64,000 nt of DNA from an uncultured Clostridia bacterium. GTDB taxonomy: Bacteria > Bacillota > Clostridia > TANB77 > CAG-508. Positions within the stretch are counted from its first letter, which is position 1; every line of letters starts with the position of its first letter. Below, in pieces: positions 8,087 to 17,614 of this stretch. The position numbers and the translations under genes were made by a program. The DNA lies in NCBI GenBank assembly GCA_934130935.1, contig CAKOYQ010000001.1, forward strand, positions 1 to 64,000, read 5' to 3'. The notes beneath the pieces were generated by a model. The model was not told the DNA's origin and did no database searches. It saw only the letters and a program-made list of their open reading frames with translations.

Positions 8087-10711
8087 TTATTTTAGTTTTT
8101 CTTCAATACTTTTTAACATGTCTTGATATTTTGCAAGTTTAGCTTTTTCTTCGTTTATTTTAGCTTCTGGAGCTTTATTAACGAATCCTGGATTAGCTAA
8201 CATTTTACTTGCTCTTTGAATTTCTGCTAAAACTTTTTTCTTCTCCTCTTCAAGACGTTTCTTTTCCTCTTCTACATCAACTAATTCTTCAAAAGGAATA
8301 TAAACATTCATTCCATTTGAAATAATTGAAATAGCATTTTGTGGAATATTTTCTTTATTGCCTTGAATTGTAATTTCATTTGCAAATCCTAATTTTTCAA
8401 TAAATGCTTTAGATTGTGATACATCTTCTTTATATTCAGTTGTAACAAAAATTAATTTTGCTTTTTTACTTGGATGTACATTCATATTTGCTCTAACATT
8501 TCTAATTTGTGTTATGACATCTTTTAAATTTTCTATAAAGTCTTTACTTGTATCATATTCTGCCAAATCATTTGCCTTTGGCCAGTCTGAAATCATTAAG
8601 TCTTTATCATCAGGATTTACTAATTTAGAATAAATTTCTGATGTAATAAATGGCATAAATGGGTGTAACAATTTTAAACTGTTTCTAAGTACATAATTTA
8701 ATACATAAGATACTTGTGCCTTTTCTTGTTTATTTTCGCTATATAGTCTCGATTTTGCCATTTCTATATACCAATCACAAAATTCATTCCAAATGAAATT
8801 ATAAATATTTTCAAGTGCTACACCTAAATCATATTCGTTGATATTTTGTGATACTGTTTTTATCAAGTTATTTAATTTATTTAATATCCATCTATCTTCA
8901 ACTCTTAATTCTTTTTCTTCTTTGATATCTTCTTCTAAAGAATTTATCACAAATTTTGATGCATTCCATAATTTATTAGCAAAATTTGATGCCTGGTCAA
9001 GTTTTTCTGGCATATATTTTATGTCATTTCCTGCAGAAGTTCCATATAATAATGAAAATCTTAGTGCATCTGTACTATATTTATCAACTATATCTAATGG
9101 ATCAATTCCATTTCCTAATGATTTTGACATTTTTCTTCCTTGGCTATCTCTTACTATTCCATGTATTAAAATATCACTAAATGGTTTTTCATTCATTAAT
9201 TCTAAGCCTGAGAAAATCATTCTTGCAACCCAGAAGAATATTATGTCATATCCTGTTACTAATACATTTGTTGGATAAAATGTTTTTAAATCTTCTGTTT
9301 CGTGTGGCCAACCAAGTGTTGAGAATGGCCATAATGCTGAACTGAACCATGTATCTAATGAGTCTTCATCTTGATGTAGTTTTGTTGATCCACATTTTTC
9401 GCATTTTTCTGGAGCTATTTTACTTACATTTATGTGTCCACATTCATCACAATAATATGCTGGTATTCTGTGTCCCCACCATAATTGACGAGATATACAC
9501 CAATCTTGAATATTTTCCATCCAGTTAAAATATGTTTTTTCATATCTTTTTGGAATAAATTTAATGTCATCTTCTTTTACAGCTTTTATTGCAGGTTCTG
9601 CAAGTTCTTTCATTTTTACAAACCATTGCTCAGATATTCTTGGTTCTATTGTATTGTGACATCTGTAACATTTTCCTACATTGTGTGTATAGTCTTCTGT
9701 TTTTACAAGTGCGCCTATTTCTTCTAGCTTTTTAACTATTAATTTACGAGCTTCTAATGTTGTTAATCCTTTATATTCTGGTACTAAATCTCCCATTATT
9801 GAACTATCATCAAATACTTCTACAATTTCTAAGTTGTTTCTTAATCCTGCTTGATAGTCATTCATATCATGTGCTGGAGTAATTTTTACACATCCTGTTC
9901 CAAAGTCTTTTTCTACAAAATCATCTGCAATTATTGGTATTTCTTTATTCATTATTGGAAGAATACAAGTTTTTCCTACAATGTCTTTATATCTTTCATC
10001 ATCTGGATGTACTGCTACTGCTGTATCTCCAAGCATTGTTTCAGGTCTTGTTGTTGCAACTATTACATACCTGTCAGTTCCTTTTATTTGATATCTAATA
10101 TGCCATAAATGTGATGCTTCCTCTTCAAACTCTACTTCTGTATCTGATATTGATGTATGGCATGATGGACACCAGTTTATCATTCTTGTTCCTTTATATA
10201 TTAAACCTTTGTTATACAAATTAACAAATTGTTCTAAAACAGCTTCTGATAGGCCTTTGTCCATTGTAAATCTTGAGCGTTCCCAATCGCATGAACATCC
10301 AAGTATTCGTTGTTGTTTTTGTATTGTTCCACCATATTCTTTTGTCCATGCCCATGCTCTTTCTAAAAATTGTTCTCTTGTTATATCTGCTTTTGTTAAG
10401 CCTTCTTCCTTTTTCATTTTCTCAGCAACTTTTACTTCTGTTGCTATTGCAGAATGGTCTGTTCCAGGAATCCATAATGTGTTATAACCACACATTCTTT
10501 TATATCTTATTAATACATCTTGTAATGTATCGTCTAATGCATGACCCATGTGTAATTTTCCTGTTACATTTGGTGGTGGCATTACTATGCAATAACTTTC
10601 TTTTGTTTTGTCCATTGATGGCTTAAAATAGCCTTTTTGTTCCCATTCGTTATACAATTTTTCTTCAAATTCTTTTGGATTATATTTATCATTTAATTTT
10701 CTTTCACTCAT
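8087..10711 (-). CDS. valS: Valyl-tRNA synthetase
   Basis: An 874-residue class I enzyme charging tRNA-Val. The HIGH motif is in PPPNVTGKLHMGHALDD (about residue 47), followed by the editing domain CP1 with TTRPETMLGDTAV (about 220). A zinc-binding pair of CxxC motifs (CDECGH and CEKCGS) lies near 430-450, KMSKS is in GRKMSKSLGNGIDP (about 530), and the C-terminal coiled-coil arm runs over the last 65 residues. Normal length for the bacterial type. It is the second gene of a T-box-controlled transcript, so its expression should rise when valine or charged tRNA-Val runs low. Confidence 0.97.
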   Translation of the reverse strand: MSERKLNDKYNPKEFEEKLYNEWEQKGYFKPSMDKTKESYCIVMPPPNVTGKLHMGHALDDTLQDVLIRYKRMCGYNTLWIPGTDHSAIATEVKVAEKMKKEEGLTKADITREQFLERAWAWTKEYGGTIQKQQRILGCSCDWERSRFTMDKGLSEAVLEQFVNLYNKGLIYKGTRMINWCPSCHTSISDTEVEFEEEASHLWHIRYQIKGTDRYVIVATTRPETMLGDTAVAVHPDDERYKDIVGKTCILPIMNKEIPIIADDFVEKDFGTGCVKITPAHDMNDYQAGLRNNLEIVEVFDDSSIMGDLVPEYKGLTTLEARKLIVKKLEEIGALVKTEDYTHNVGKCYRCHNTIEPRISEQWFVKMKELAEPAIKAVKEDDIKFIPKRYEKTYFNWMENIQDWCISRQLWWGHRIPAYYCDECGHINVSKIAPEKCEKCGSTKLHQDEDSLDTWFSSALWPFSTLGWPHETEDLKTFYPTNVLVTGYDIIFFWVARMIFSGLELMNEKPFSDILIHGIVRDSQGRKMSKSLGNGIDPLDIVDKYSTDALRFSLLYGTSAGNDIKYMPEKLDQASNFANKLWNASKFVINSLEEDIKEEKELRVEDRWILNKLNNLIKTVSQNINEYDLGVALENIYNFIWNEFCDWYIEMAKSRLYSENKQEKAQVSYVLNYVLRNSLKLLHPFMPFITSEIYSKLVNPDDKDLMISDWPKANDLAEYDTSKDFIENLKDVITQIRNVRANMNVHPSKKAKLIFVTTEYKEDVSQSKAFIEKLGFANEITIQGNKENIPQNAISIISNGMNVYIPFEELVDVEEEKKRLEEEKKKVLAEIQRASKMLANPGFVNKAPEAKINEEKAKLAKYQDMLKSIEEKLK

Positions 10712-10728
10712 ATTTCTATTTCCTTTCT

Positions 10729-11547
10729 TTAAAAAAATTTTACATTGTATTTACAAGAAAATACTTGGTCAGGTTCTAATTGATTTATATTTTCTTTATC
10801 TTTAAAAATTTGATTACTATCAATTTTATCTGCTGTATTTTGCCATGGTTCTATGCAGACGAAAGGTGCTCCTTTTTTTGACCACAGTGCCAAATATGGA
10901 AACTCTGTAAAATCAAATTCTAATATCTTTTGATTTGTTTCTCTATTTTGTAGAGTAACTTTATTTGATTTTATATTTTTCATTATTATTGCATCATTGT
11001 CAAATATGTTTGCTGTTAGATGTATTTTGTTATTTCCTAAAATGTTGTTTGCTTTTTCTGTATCTATTAATCCATTTTTTAGTTTTAAGAATTCTATTTT
11101 ATCTTCTTTTTCATCAAATACTATTTCATATTGTCCTGTACTATAATCACAACTAAATGCTGGATGTCCTCCTAGCCCAAAATAAATCTTTTTATTGTCT
11201 ATGTTTTTTACTTGATATTCTACTTGTAATGTGTCTTCCATTATTTGATATATTACATGTAATTGGAATTTATATGGATATTTTTTTAGTGTTTCTTCAT
11301 TATATGTTAATATATAATGATTTTCTTCAATTTGTTCAAATTCCATATCTCTTGCAAATCCATGTTGTGACATTTCATATATTTGTCCTTCTATTTCTGT
11401 TTTTGAGTCTTTTAGTTGCCCTACCATTGGAAATAGTATTGGTGATTGTCGATTCCAAAATGTTTTTCCATCAAATAACATTTCTTTTCCATTATGTTGT
11501 ATACTTGTTAATTCTGCTCCTTGTTTTTTTGTTTTGATTTTTAACAT
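10729..11547 (-). CDS. Aldose 1-epimerase (mutarotase-like) family protein
   Basis: A 272-residue beta-sandwich protein of the galactose mutarotase-like superfamily (LacX / YeaD-like branch). Visible signs are NRQSPILFPMVGQLKD, the QHGFARDMEFE histidine segment (about residue 75), GLGGHPAFSC (about 150) and CIEPWQN near the C-terminus. Members interconvert anomers of hexoses or their phosphates, but many of this branch have no known substrate. The start is set at 11547 because AAAGGAG lies 8 bases ahead. The longer frame would begin inside the T-box terminator run. It lies between a valine-type T-box and valS, an odd place for a sugar enzyme. Confidence 0.85.
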   Translation of the reverse strand: MLKIKTKKQGAELTSIQHNGKEMLFDGKTFWNRQSPILFPMVGQLKDSKTEIEGQIYEMSQHGFARDMEFEQIEENHYILTYNEETLKKYPYKFQLHVIYQIMEDTLQVEYQVKNIDNKKIYFGLGGHPAFSCDYSTGQYEIVFDEKEDKIEFLKLKNGLIDTEKANNILGNNKIHLTANIFDNDAIIMKNIKSNKVTLQNRETNQKILEFDFTEFPYLALWSKKGAPFVCIEPWQNTADKIDSNQIFKDKENINQLEPDQVFSCKYNVKFF

Positions 11548-11569
11548 GAAATTGTCTCCTTTCTGTACC

Positions 11570-11607
11570 AAAAAACTCGCCTATATGCTTATTTGCATAA
11601 GGGCGAG
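11570..11607 (-). terminator. T-box regulated terminator
   Basis: The arms CTCGCC...GC and GC...GGCGAG (11576-11607) form the stem and six Ts follow on the minus strand. It competes with the antiterminator containing the T-box sequence. Confidence 0.85.
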
Positions 11608-11825
11608 CTTATATCTCACGGTACCACCTTAATTATTTATCTTATTTTTGATAACATCTTATTTTGCTTTAACGCAGCATACGGATAATCTTAAGTTTAT
11701 TGTCAGATTATCAACTCCAAAGCTACCTTCCATTTACCTTTGTTTAAGAAGCTTTCAGCCTATGACTTCTTTTCTCTACTAAATAAGTATAAATGTACTC
11801 CTCTTTTTCTTCGTTTTTATTATTA
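11570..11825 (-). promoter_or_regulatory. T-box leader (probably valine) for the mutarotase-valS transcript
   Basis: The minus strand carries the T-box consensus AAGGTGGTACCGTGAG (about 11615-11630), which is the antiterminator bulge that pairs with uncharged tRNA. Further 5' are the stem I elements GGCTGAAAG (near 11752-11760) and a GATAATCT/AGATTATC stem III. A competing terminator stem with a T-run ends at 11570. A GTA codon at 11724-11726, in AAGGTAGC, is a candidate valine specifier. Its assignment rests mainly on the downstream valS. Confidence 0.9.
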
Positions 11826-11832
11826 TGCTAAT

Positions 11833-11861
11833 ATATTATCATATTATTATGTGAATTGCAA
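11833..11861 (-). promoter_or_regulatory. Promoter of the T-box/valS transcript
   Basis: Minus strand TTGCAA (11856-11861), 17-base spacer, TAATAT (11833-11838), ending just before the first stem of the T-box. Confidence 0.6.
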
Positions 11862-11873
11862 GTTTTTTTTATA

Positions 11874-12605
11874 TTATTCCTCAATTCCATAAAATAATTT
11901 TAAAACACTTGTATATCCTGGAAACTTTATCTTTTGTATATAATCAACAACCTCTTGGACATTGTATTCTACATATAATTGGTTATATTCTACTTTATTT
12001 TTATTAATGTTTAATATTCCATATGGTGCATAATTTGTTTTTCCAGGACATCCTAATGCACCAGGATTTATGTATGTTTTGTTGTCTTTTAAATTATAAA
12101 CTTCTTTGTGAGTATGTCCATATAAATATATGTCAGCATCTATTCCACTAAACATTATTTCATTTTCTTCTATACTAGCTTTTTTTATGTGTTTTCTAAA
12201 ACTTCCATCTTTGTTCATTGGATAGTGAGCAATATAAATTTTATTTCCCTCTATTTCGCATATTATTTCTTTTGGTAATTTTAATATAAATTCTTTTGAT
12301 GAGCCACTTAATTCTTTTTTTAACCATTCATTTCTCTGTAATTGTTCATCACTTATTTTCATTTTTTCATCGTGCACAACTTTAGGCATGCCTTCAATTA
12401 TATACCTTTCGCGATTTCCTCTTACTGCAACTAATTTTTTACCCATATTTATTATTTTTTGTATTACTTCTTCTGACATCGGAGCTCCACCTACAAAATC
12501 CCCTAGGCAAATTATTTTATCTATATTTTCCTTTTCTAATTGTTCCAAAACCGCATCTAAAGCTTTTATATTTCCATGTATATCTGAAATTAATCCAATC
12601 TTCAT
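11874..12605 (-). CDS. Metallophosphoesterase (YfcE/MJ0936-type phosphodiesterase)
   Basis: A 243-residue calcineurin-like phosphoesterase. The metal-binding motifs are in order: ISDIHGN (D-x-H, residues about 6-12), CLGDFVGG (GD), VRGNRERY (GNxE), IAHYP, and the closing LYGHTHKE (GHTH). This set defines the family. Substrates of the branch are cyclic or bis-(p-nitrophenyl) phosphodiesters in vitro, and the physiological one is not known. The start at 12605 is chosen because the AAGGAG site abuts the alternative ATG at 12617 and could not serve it. Monocistronic by context. Confidence 0.88.
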   Translation of the reverse strand: MKIGLISDIHGNIKALDAVLEQLEKENIDKIICLGDFVGGAPMSEEVIQKIINMGKKLVAVRGNRERYIIEGMPKVVHDEKMKISDEQLQRNEWLKKELSGSSKEFILKLPKEIICEIEGNKIYIAHYPMNKDGSFRKHIKKASIEENEIMFSGIDADIYLYGHTHKEVYNLKDNKTYINPGALGCPGKTNYAPYGILNINKNKVEYNQLYVEYNVQEVVDYIQKIKFPGYTSVLKLFYGIEE

Positions 12606-12624
12606 AATATAATCCATCTCCTTG

Positions 12625-12660
12625 TAAAAAACTAGAGCAAAGGTATATAGCCTCTGCTCT
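12625..12660 (-). terminator. Terminator after the FucO-like gene
   Basis: A 6-bp AGAGCA/TGCTCT stem (12634-12639 with 12655-12660) with further internal pairing is followed on the minus strand by AGTTTTTT. Confidence 0.65.
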
Positions 12661-12681
12661 TTTTATACTCTAGTTTTCTTT

Positions 12682-13845
12682 TTAAAATGCTCTTCTAAAT
12701 AATTCTATAAAGTCTTCTCTTGAAACCTCTCTTGGGTTACCTGGTTTACAAGGATCTTGCATAGCTTTATCTGCTAGCATGTCAAAATCCTCTTCTCTTG
12801 CTCCAACATCTCTAACCGTTTGAGTAATTCCTACTGATTTAGAAAGTTCAGCTATCATCCATACAAATGTATTTATAACATCCTGATCATTTAGGTTTGC
12901 AGCATCTGGTCTTCCAATTTCGCATAAGATTTCTCTAAACCTTTGTGCTGTTGCTGAATCTTCTCCATTAAATCTCATAACTGTTGGTAATAATATAGCA
13001 TTTGCTAAACCATGTGGTGTATCATAAACAGCTCCTAATTGATGTGCCATTGAGTGTACAATTCCTAATCCTACATTTGAGAATCCCATTCCTGCAATAT
13101 ATTGAGCTAATCCCATCATTTCGATTGCCTCTTCATCTTTTTCATTTACAGCTGATGCTAGATATTTAAAGATTAATTTTATTGCTTGCATATGGAACAT
13201 ATCAGACATTGTATTATGTGCTTTTGTAATATATCCTTCAACAGCATGTGTTAATGCATCCATTCCTGTAGCAGCTGCGATTGACTTTGGCATAGATGCC
13301 ATTAAATCTGAATCTACTATTGCTAATATTGGAATATCATTAGGGTCAACACAGACCATTTTAATTTCTCTTTCTTCATCTGTTATTACATAATTTATTG
13401 TTACTTCTGCTGCTGTTCCTGATGTTGTTGGTAATGCTATTATTGGCATACCTCTATTTACTGTATTTGATAAACCATTTAAAGATACTATATCTGCTCT
13501 ATCTGGGTTTGTCATAACAATAGATATTCCTTTTGCTGTATCTATGCTTGAACCTCCACCAACTGCAACTATTACATCTGCACCTGCATTTTTGCAAGCT
13601 TCAACACCATCTAATACATTTTTTATTGTTGGGTTTGGTTTTACTTCTGAATATACTTCATATGCTATTCCAGCTCTATCTAAAACTTCTGTTACTCTTG
13701 CTGTTACTCCACACTCAAATAATGCTTTATCTGTTACTACTAATACCTTATTAAATCTTCTTTTACGGATTTCTTCTGGTAATTCCTCTCTTGCTCCTTT
13801 TCCAAAATATGATGTTTCATTTAAAACAAATTTGTTTACTGACAT
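12682..13845 (-). CDS. Iron-containing alcohol dehydrogenase, FucO (lactaldehyde reductase)-like
   Basis: A 387-residue group III dehydrogenase. The NAD(H) loop is VGGGSSIDTAKGI (about residues 95-107). The iron ligands are Asp and His in GMDALTHAVEGYI (about 195-207) and the two His in SMAHQLGAVYDTPHGLANA (about 263-281). The start NETSYFGKGA, the VCVDPNDIP segment and the overall pattern closely follow E. coli FucO, so reduction of lactaldehyde or a similar short aldehyde to a diol is the best guess. Its nearness to dTDP-rhamnose genes is not evidence, since those make rather than degrade the sugar. Monocistronic, with its own terminator. Confidence 0.9.
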   Translation of the reverse strand: MSVNKFVLNETSYFGKGAREELPEEIRKRRFNKVLVVTDKALFECGVTARVTEVLDRAGIAYEVYSEVKPNPTIKNVLDGVEACKNAGADVIVAVGGGSSIDTAKGISIVMTNPDRADIVSLNGLSNTVNRGMPIIALPTTSGTAAEVTINYVITDEEREIKMVCVDPNDIPILAIVDSDLMASMPKSIAAATGMDALTHAVEGYITKAHNTMSDMFHMQAIKLIFKYLASAVNEKDEEAIEMMGLAQYIAGMGFSNVGLGIVHSMAHQLGAVYDTPHGLANAILLPTVMRFNGEDSATAQRFREILCEIGRPDAANLNDQDVINTFVWMIAELSKSVGITQTVRDVGAREEDFDMLADKAMQDPCKPGNPREVSREDFIELFRRAF

Positions 13846-13976
13846 ATTATTTCACTCCTTCTTTTGATTTTCTACACTTTAACTATCAAATTAAAGCTTT
13901 CTTTTGAAATTTATATAAAAAGTTTTTTTAACTTTATATATCCATCTTTAGTTTATACTATTTAATATATGTTATT

Positions 13977-14627
13977 CTAGTTTTCGGCATAATCTGCTGG
14001 GATTGCAAATATTGAATCATCAAAATCCTGTTCTAATTTTACTTTTAATAGTTCTTGTTCTTCTCCATATATTGTTTTAATATATGTTAAGTTACCACTT
14101 TTATCAAAATAAAATCTCGTTTTAATATCCGCTTCGCTAAGTTCTAAAGTATTTGTTATCATAAACATTGTACTTCCATCATACTCTTCATAATAGTATT
14201 TTTTCCCTTTGACCTTTTCTTCTCCTGTTGTATAATTTTTATCTATAATTTCTTTTATTCCATCTGTCAATATATTTTGTTCTACATTATTTTGTTCATA
14301 CACATAATATTCTTTTCTGTCATGTAAGATTAAATATGTGTTATTATCTTTTACTAATGTTGTTGTATGGCTCTCAGCTTTTGTTTCACTATCTTTTGAA
14401 TATTGATCAATTATTGTTTCTTCTCCCTTTTTAGCCATGATTATTTTATTGCTACTATTTTGCTCCATTTCAATTAAATATGTTTGATTAGAATTTAGAT
14501 TCTCATATATTTGAGCTAATCTTTGAGTGTGTGAACCTTTTTTACCTACTAATTTACATATAACAAAAATTATACCTATAATAACTAATATTAATACAAT
14601 TAAAGAAATCTTTTTATCTCTTCTCAT
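13977..14627 (-). CDS. Membrane-anchored protein of unknown function
   Basis: A 216-residue protein: basic N-terminus, one membrane helix (about residues 8-26, ISLIVLILVIIGIIFVIC), then a soluble extracytoplasmic domain of alternating beta strands. The form, with repeated tyrosines, an EMEQNSSNKIIMAKKGEE-like strand pattern and a LKVKLEQDFDDSIFAIP ending, recalls LolA/outer-membrane-lipoprotein-carrier-like folds, but no motif proves it. The cysteine in the helix is not a convincing lipobox. It lies upstream of fucO-like and downstream of def and belongs to neither pathway by evidence. Confidence 0.7.
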   Translation of the reverse strand: MRRDKKISLIVLILVIIGIIFVICKLVGKKGSHTQRLAQIYENLNSNQTYLIEMEQNSSNKIIMAKKGEETIIDQYSKDSETKAESHTTTLVKDNNTYLILHDRKEYYVYEQNNVEQNILTDGIKEIIDKNYTTGEEKVKGKKYYYEEYDGSTMFMITNTLELSEADIKTRFYFDKSGNLTYIKTIYGEEQELLKVKLEQDFDDSIFAIPADYAEN

Positions 14628-14713
14628 AATTTACCAACCTTTCAAAATTATAACAAATTCTGTATGTTATTATATCAATAATATTTTTTGTTTACAATAT
14701 TTTTCGACAAATT

Positions 14714-15193
14714 TTATTTCTTTTCTTGTTCAACATATTCCAATGTGCCAGGTATCATTTTATCTACAAATACAATCCCATCAAGATGATCACATTCATG
14801 AGCTATAGCTTGGGCTAAAAGGTCTTTAGCTTTTATTATGATCTTTTTACCATTTCTATCTAATGCTTCGACTGTTACCTCTTTGGGTCTTATCATTTTT
14901 GCATATTGATTAGGAAAACTTAAACACCCTTCTTCTACTTCTTGTTCGCCTTTTGTTTTAGTTATTTTAGGATTTATTAATATTTTTACACCTGTCCCAT
15001 CATCAATATCTATAACAACAACTCTTTTTAGTATTCCAACTTGCACAGCAGATAACCCTACTCCATTATATTTATACATTGTTTCAATCATATCATCAAT
15101 TAGTATTTGAATTTTTTCATCAATATTATCTACTTCTCTTGATTTCTTTCTTAATATTTCGTCTTTTTCATATCTTAGATTTCTTATTGCCAT
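14714..15193 (-). CDS. def: Peptide deformylase
   Basis: A 159-residue metalloenzyme that removes the formyl group from nascent proteins. All three motifs are present: GVGLSAVQVG (motif 1, about residues 44-53), EEGCLSFP (motif 2, with the metal-binding Cys) and AIAHECDHLDG (motif 3, HExxH). Length and motifs fit the short type found in clostridia. It follows priA closely and is the last gene of the yicC-remA-rpoZ-gmk-priA-def series, an order conserved in Firmicutes, although a terminator and gap separate priA from gmk here. Confidence 0.95.
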   Translation of the reverse strand: MAIRNLRYEKDEILRKKSREVDNIDEKIQILIDDMIETMYKYNGVGLSAVQVGILKRVVVIDIDDGTGVKILINPKITKTKGEQEVEEGCLSFPNQYAKMIRPKEVTVEALDRNGKKIIIKAKDLLAQAIAHECDHLDGIVFVDKMIPGTLEYVEQEKK

Positions 15194-15226
15194 ACTTTTA
15201 CCTCACTTTTTATTCTAATTAATAGT

Positions 15227-17446
15227 TTATATCATATTATTTGGATTTACATCTACCGTAACTCTAGTATCTTTATAGTTTGCTTCATATACACTTTGTA
15301 AACATTTATTTATAAGAGTATTTACCTCTTCTGTTATATTACCTTTTATAATAATTCTCCATCTAAATCTATTTTGTATTTTATCAATAGGTGAAGGCAT
15401 TGGTTTAAAAATAATAAAAGCTTGTCTATCTAAATTATTTTTCAAATAATTATATACTCTATTTGACAACTCTATTATTTTTTTTTCCGACAAACTATTA
15501 AATCCAATTAATATTATATCGCAAAATGGTGGATATTTCAACTGTTTTCTCAACGCAATTTCAGTATTATAAAACATTTCATAATTCTGTTTTTGTGCAC
15601 ATACTATGCTAAAATTCTCAGGATTATATGTTTGTATTATTACTTTTCCGTCAAGTCGCTCTCTTCCTGCTCTTCCCGCAACTTGTGTAAGTAATTGAAA
15701 TGTTCTTTCATTTGCTCTATAATCATCTATATTTAAACTACTATCTGCCGCAATTACACCTACTAAAGTTACATTTGGAAAATGATGTCCTTTTACAATC
15801 ATTTGTGTTCCTATTAAAATATCTATATTTTTATTTTTAAAATTGTCTAATATTTCTTCATGTGAATTCTTTTTTGTAACAGTGTCTACATCCATTCTAA
15901 TTGTTGATGCTTGAGGAAACATTTTATTAATTTCCGCTTCTAACTTTTGTGTTCCTGTACCAAAATATCTTATTTTTGTACTATGACATTCTGGGCAAAT
16001 TGTTACAACTTTTTCTTCATGCCCACAGTAATGACATTTTAATTTATTTTCTGTTTTATGATATGTCATACTTATATCACAATTTTTACACTTTACAGTA
16101 TAACCACATTCTCTACACATTATAAATGTTGAATATCCTCTTCTATTTAAAAACAAAATTGTTTGCCTTTTTTCTTTCAAATTTTCTTCAATCGCTTGTT
16201 GTAAAGCATTACTTAACATTGATCTATTTCCATTTGCAAGTTCCATTTTTAAGTCTATGACTTCCACTTTTGGCAATTTTGAATTATTTGCTCTTTGAGT
16301 TAATTCTAATAACTTTATTCTTCCCTTTTGTGCTTTATAATATGTAACTAAATCAGGAGTTGCACTTCCCAAAACTAATGGACATTTATTTTCTTGAGCA
16401 ATCTTTTTTGCAATTTCTTTTGTATCATATTTAGGCACTGCCTCAGATTTATATGAGCTATCATGTTCTTCATCTATAATTATTATCCCTATGTTTTCTG
16501 TTGGTGCAAATACTGCAGATCTTGCACCTATTATAATTTTTGCTTTTCCCTCTTTTATTTTATTCCATTCGTCATATCTCTCTCCAACTGATAATTTGCT
16601 ATGTAATACTGCAATTTCTTCTTGATTAAACCTCGAAATAAATCTATTTATCATTTGAGGTGTAAGAGATATCTCAGGGACTAACACTATTGCTGTTTTA
16701 TTATGTTTTAATGTTTTTTCTATTAATTGTAAATAAACTTCTGTTTTCCCAGAACCAGTTACTCCATATAGCAAAAATCTTTCATATTGTTGTTGATTAA
16801 TACATTTTGAAATTTCATCATATGCATTTTGTTGTTCGTCTGTTAGCTTAAGTTTTTCAGTTTTGTTTATATTCTTATTTAAAATAGGATTTCTCTCTAC
16901 TTTTTTTTCTAAAATTTTTACATAACCATTTTTTTCTAAAGTTTTTACTATCGCTCTTGAGCAACCTGTAAACATCTCTATCTCTGGAATAGTACATCCC
17001 TCATTAGTCTTCAAAAATTGTAATATTTTTTTCTGCTTTTCAGATTTTAATTTTTCTATTTCATCATCAACTTCTTTTTTTAAATATACAACATTAATCT
17101 TTTTATCTTGTACATTTTTTTCAATATTCTTATTTTTTGTTCCAGGAGTTAACATTTGTTTAATACAATCTGATAAATTACAAAAATATCTCTTAGACAT
17201 CCATTTAGCTAGTTGCATTTGTTTAATGCTTAAATTATGTTTTATTTCTACTATATCTTTTACTTCATATCCAGAACTATTTTTTATTCCTACTACATAT
17301 CCCTCTTCTAAATTACTTGATTTACCAAATGGAACTAGAACTGTGCTTCCTATAGATACTAATTTCTCCAATTCTTTTGGAACACTATAATCAAATGTTC
17401 GATTTAATCTTTTAGCTGATCTATTTATTACTATTTCTGCTATCAT
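15227..17446 (-). CDS. priA: Primosomal protein N' (PriA helicase)
   Basis: A 739-residue replication restart helicase. An N-terminal DNA-binding domain (about 1-100) precedes the helicase. The motifs are LLYGVTGSGKTEVYLQ (Walker A), IIIDEEHDSSYK (DEEH box), GSATPDL, and VAGRAGR. Between the helicase lobes lies the zinc-binding region with four CxxC pairs (CRECGY, CKNCD, CHYCGH, CPECHS). The start at 17446 follows AAAAGGAG at good spacing. The longer reading has no site. It lies between gmk and def. Confidence 0.96.
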   Translation of the reverse strand: MIAEIVINRSAKRLNRTFDYSVPKELEKLVSIGSTVLVPFGKSSNLEEGYVVGIKNSSGYEVKDIVEIKHNLSIKQMQLAKWMSKRYFCNLSDCIKQMLTPGTKNKNIEKNVQDKKINVVYLKKEVDDEIEKLKSEKQKKILQFLKTNEGCTIPEIEMFTGCSRAIVKTLEKNGYVKILEKKVERNPILNKNINKTEKLKLTDEQQNAYDEISKCINQQQYERFLLYGVTGSGKTEVYLQLIEKTLKHNKTAIVLVPEISLTPQMINRFISRFNQEEIAVLHSKLSVGERYDEWNKIKEGKAKIIIGARSAVFAPTENIGIIIIDEEHDSSYKSEAVPKYDTKEIAKKIAQENKCPLVLGSATPDLVTYYKAQKGRIKLLELTQRANNSKLPKVEVIDLKMELANGNRSMLSNALQQAIEENLKEKRQTILFLNRRGYSTFIMCRECGYTVKCKNCDISMTYHKTENKLKCHYCGHEEKVVTICPECHSTKIRYFGTGTQKLEAEINKMFPQASTIRMDVDTVTKKNSHEEILDNFKNKNIDILIGTQMIVKGHHFPNVTLVGVIAADSSLNIDDYRANERTFQLLTQVAGRAGRERLDGKVIIQTYNPENFSIVCAQKQNYEMFYNTEIALRKQLKYPPFCDIILIGFNSLSEKKIIELSNRVYNYLKNNLDRQAFIIFKPMPSPIDKIQNRFRWRIIIKGNITEEVNTLINKCLQSVYEANYKDTRVTVDVNPNNMI

Positions 17447-17538
17447 TCCTTTACTCCTTTTCATTTGATTTCGTGTATAATCTTATCATATTTTTTATTT
17501 TTTTGCATTAATTTATGAAATTTTCATATTAAGGGATA

Positions 17539-17585
17539 TAAAAAATGAAGCGAAATCTCCTTATTGAATAATTGGAGATCACTTC
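17539..17585 (-). terminator. Terminator after gmk
   Basis: Minus strand arms GAAGTGATCTCC and GGAGATTTCGCTTC (17547-17560 with 17574-17585) are followed by ATTTTTTAT. It separates gmk from priA. Confidence 0.75.
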
Positions 17586-17614
17586 ACATGTAATCCTGTT
17601 CTTCTGAAATTAAT

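Noticed and set aside
8838..10626. Plus-strand ORFs opposite valS, and many others opposite real genes
   Set aside because: They are low-complexity shadows of minus-strand genes, without ribosome sites or recognisable domains.
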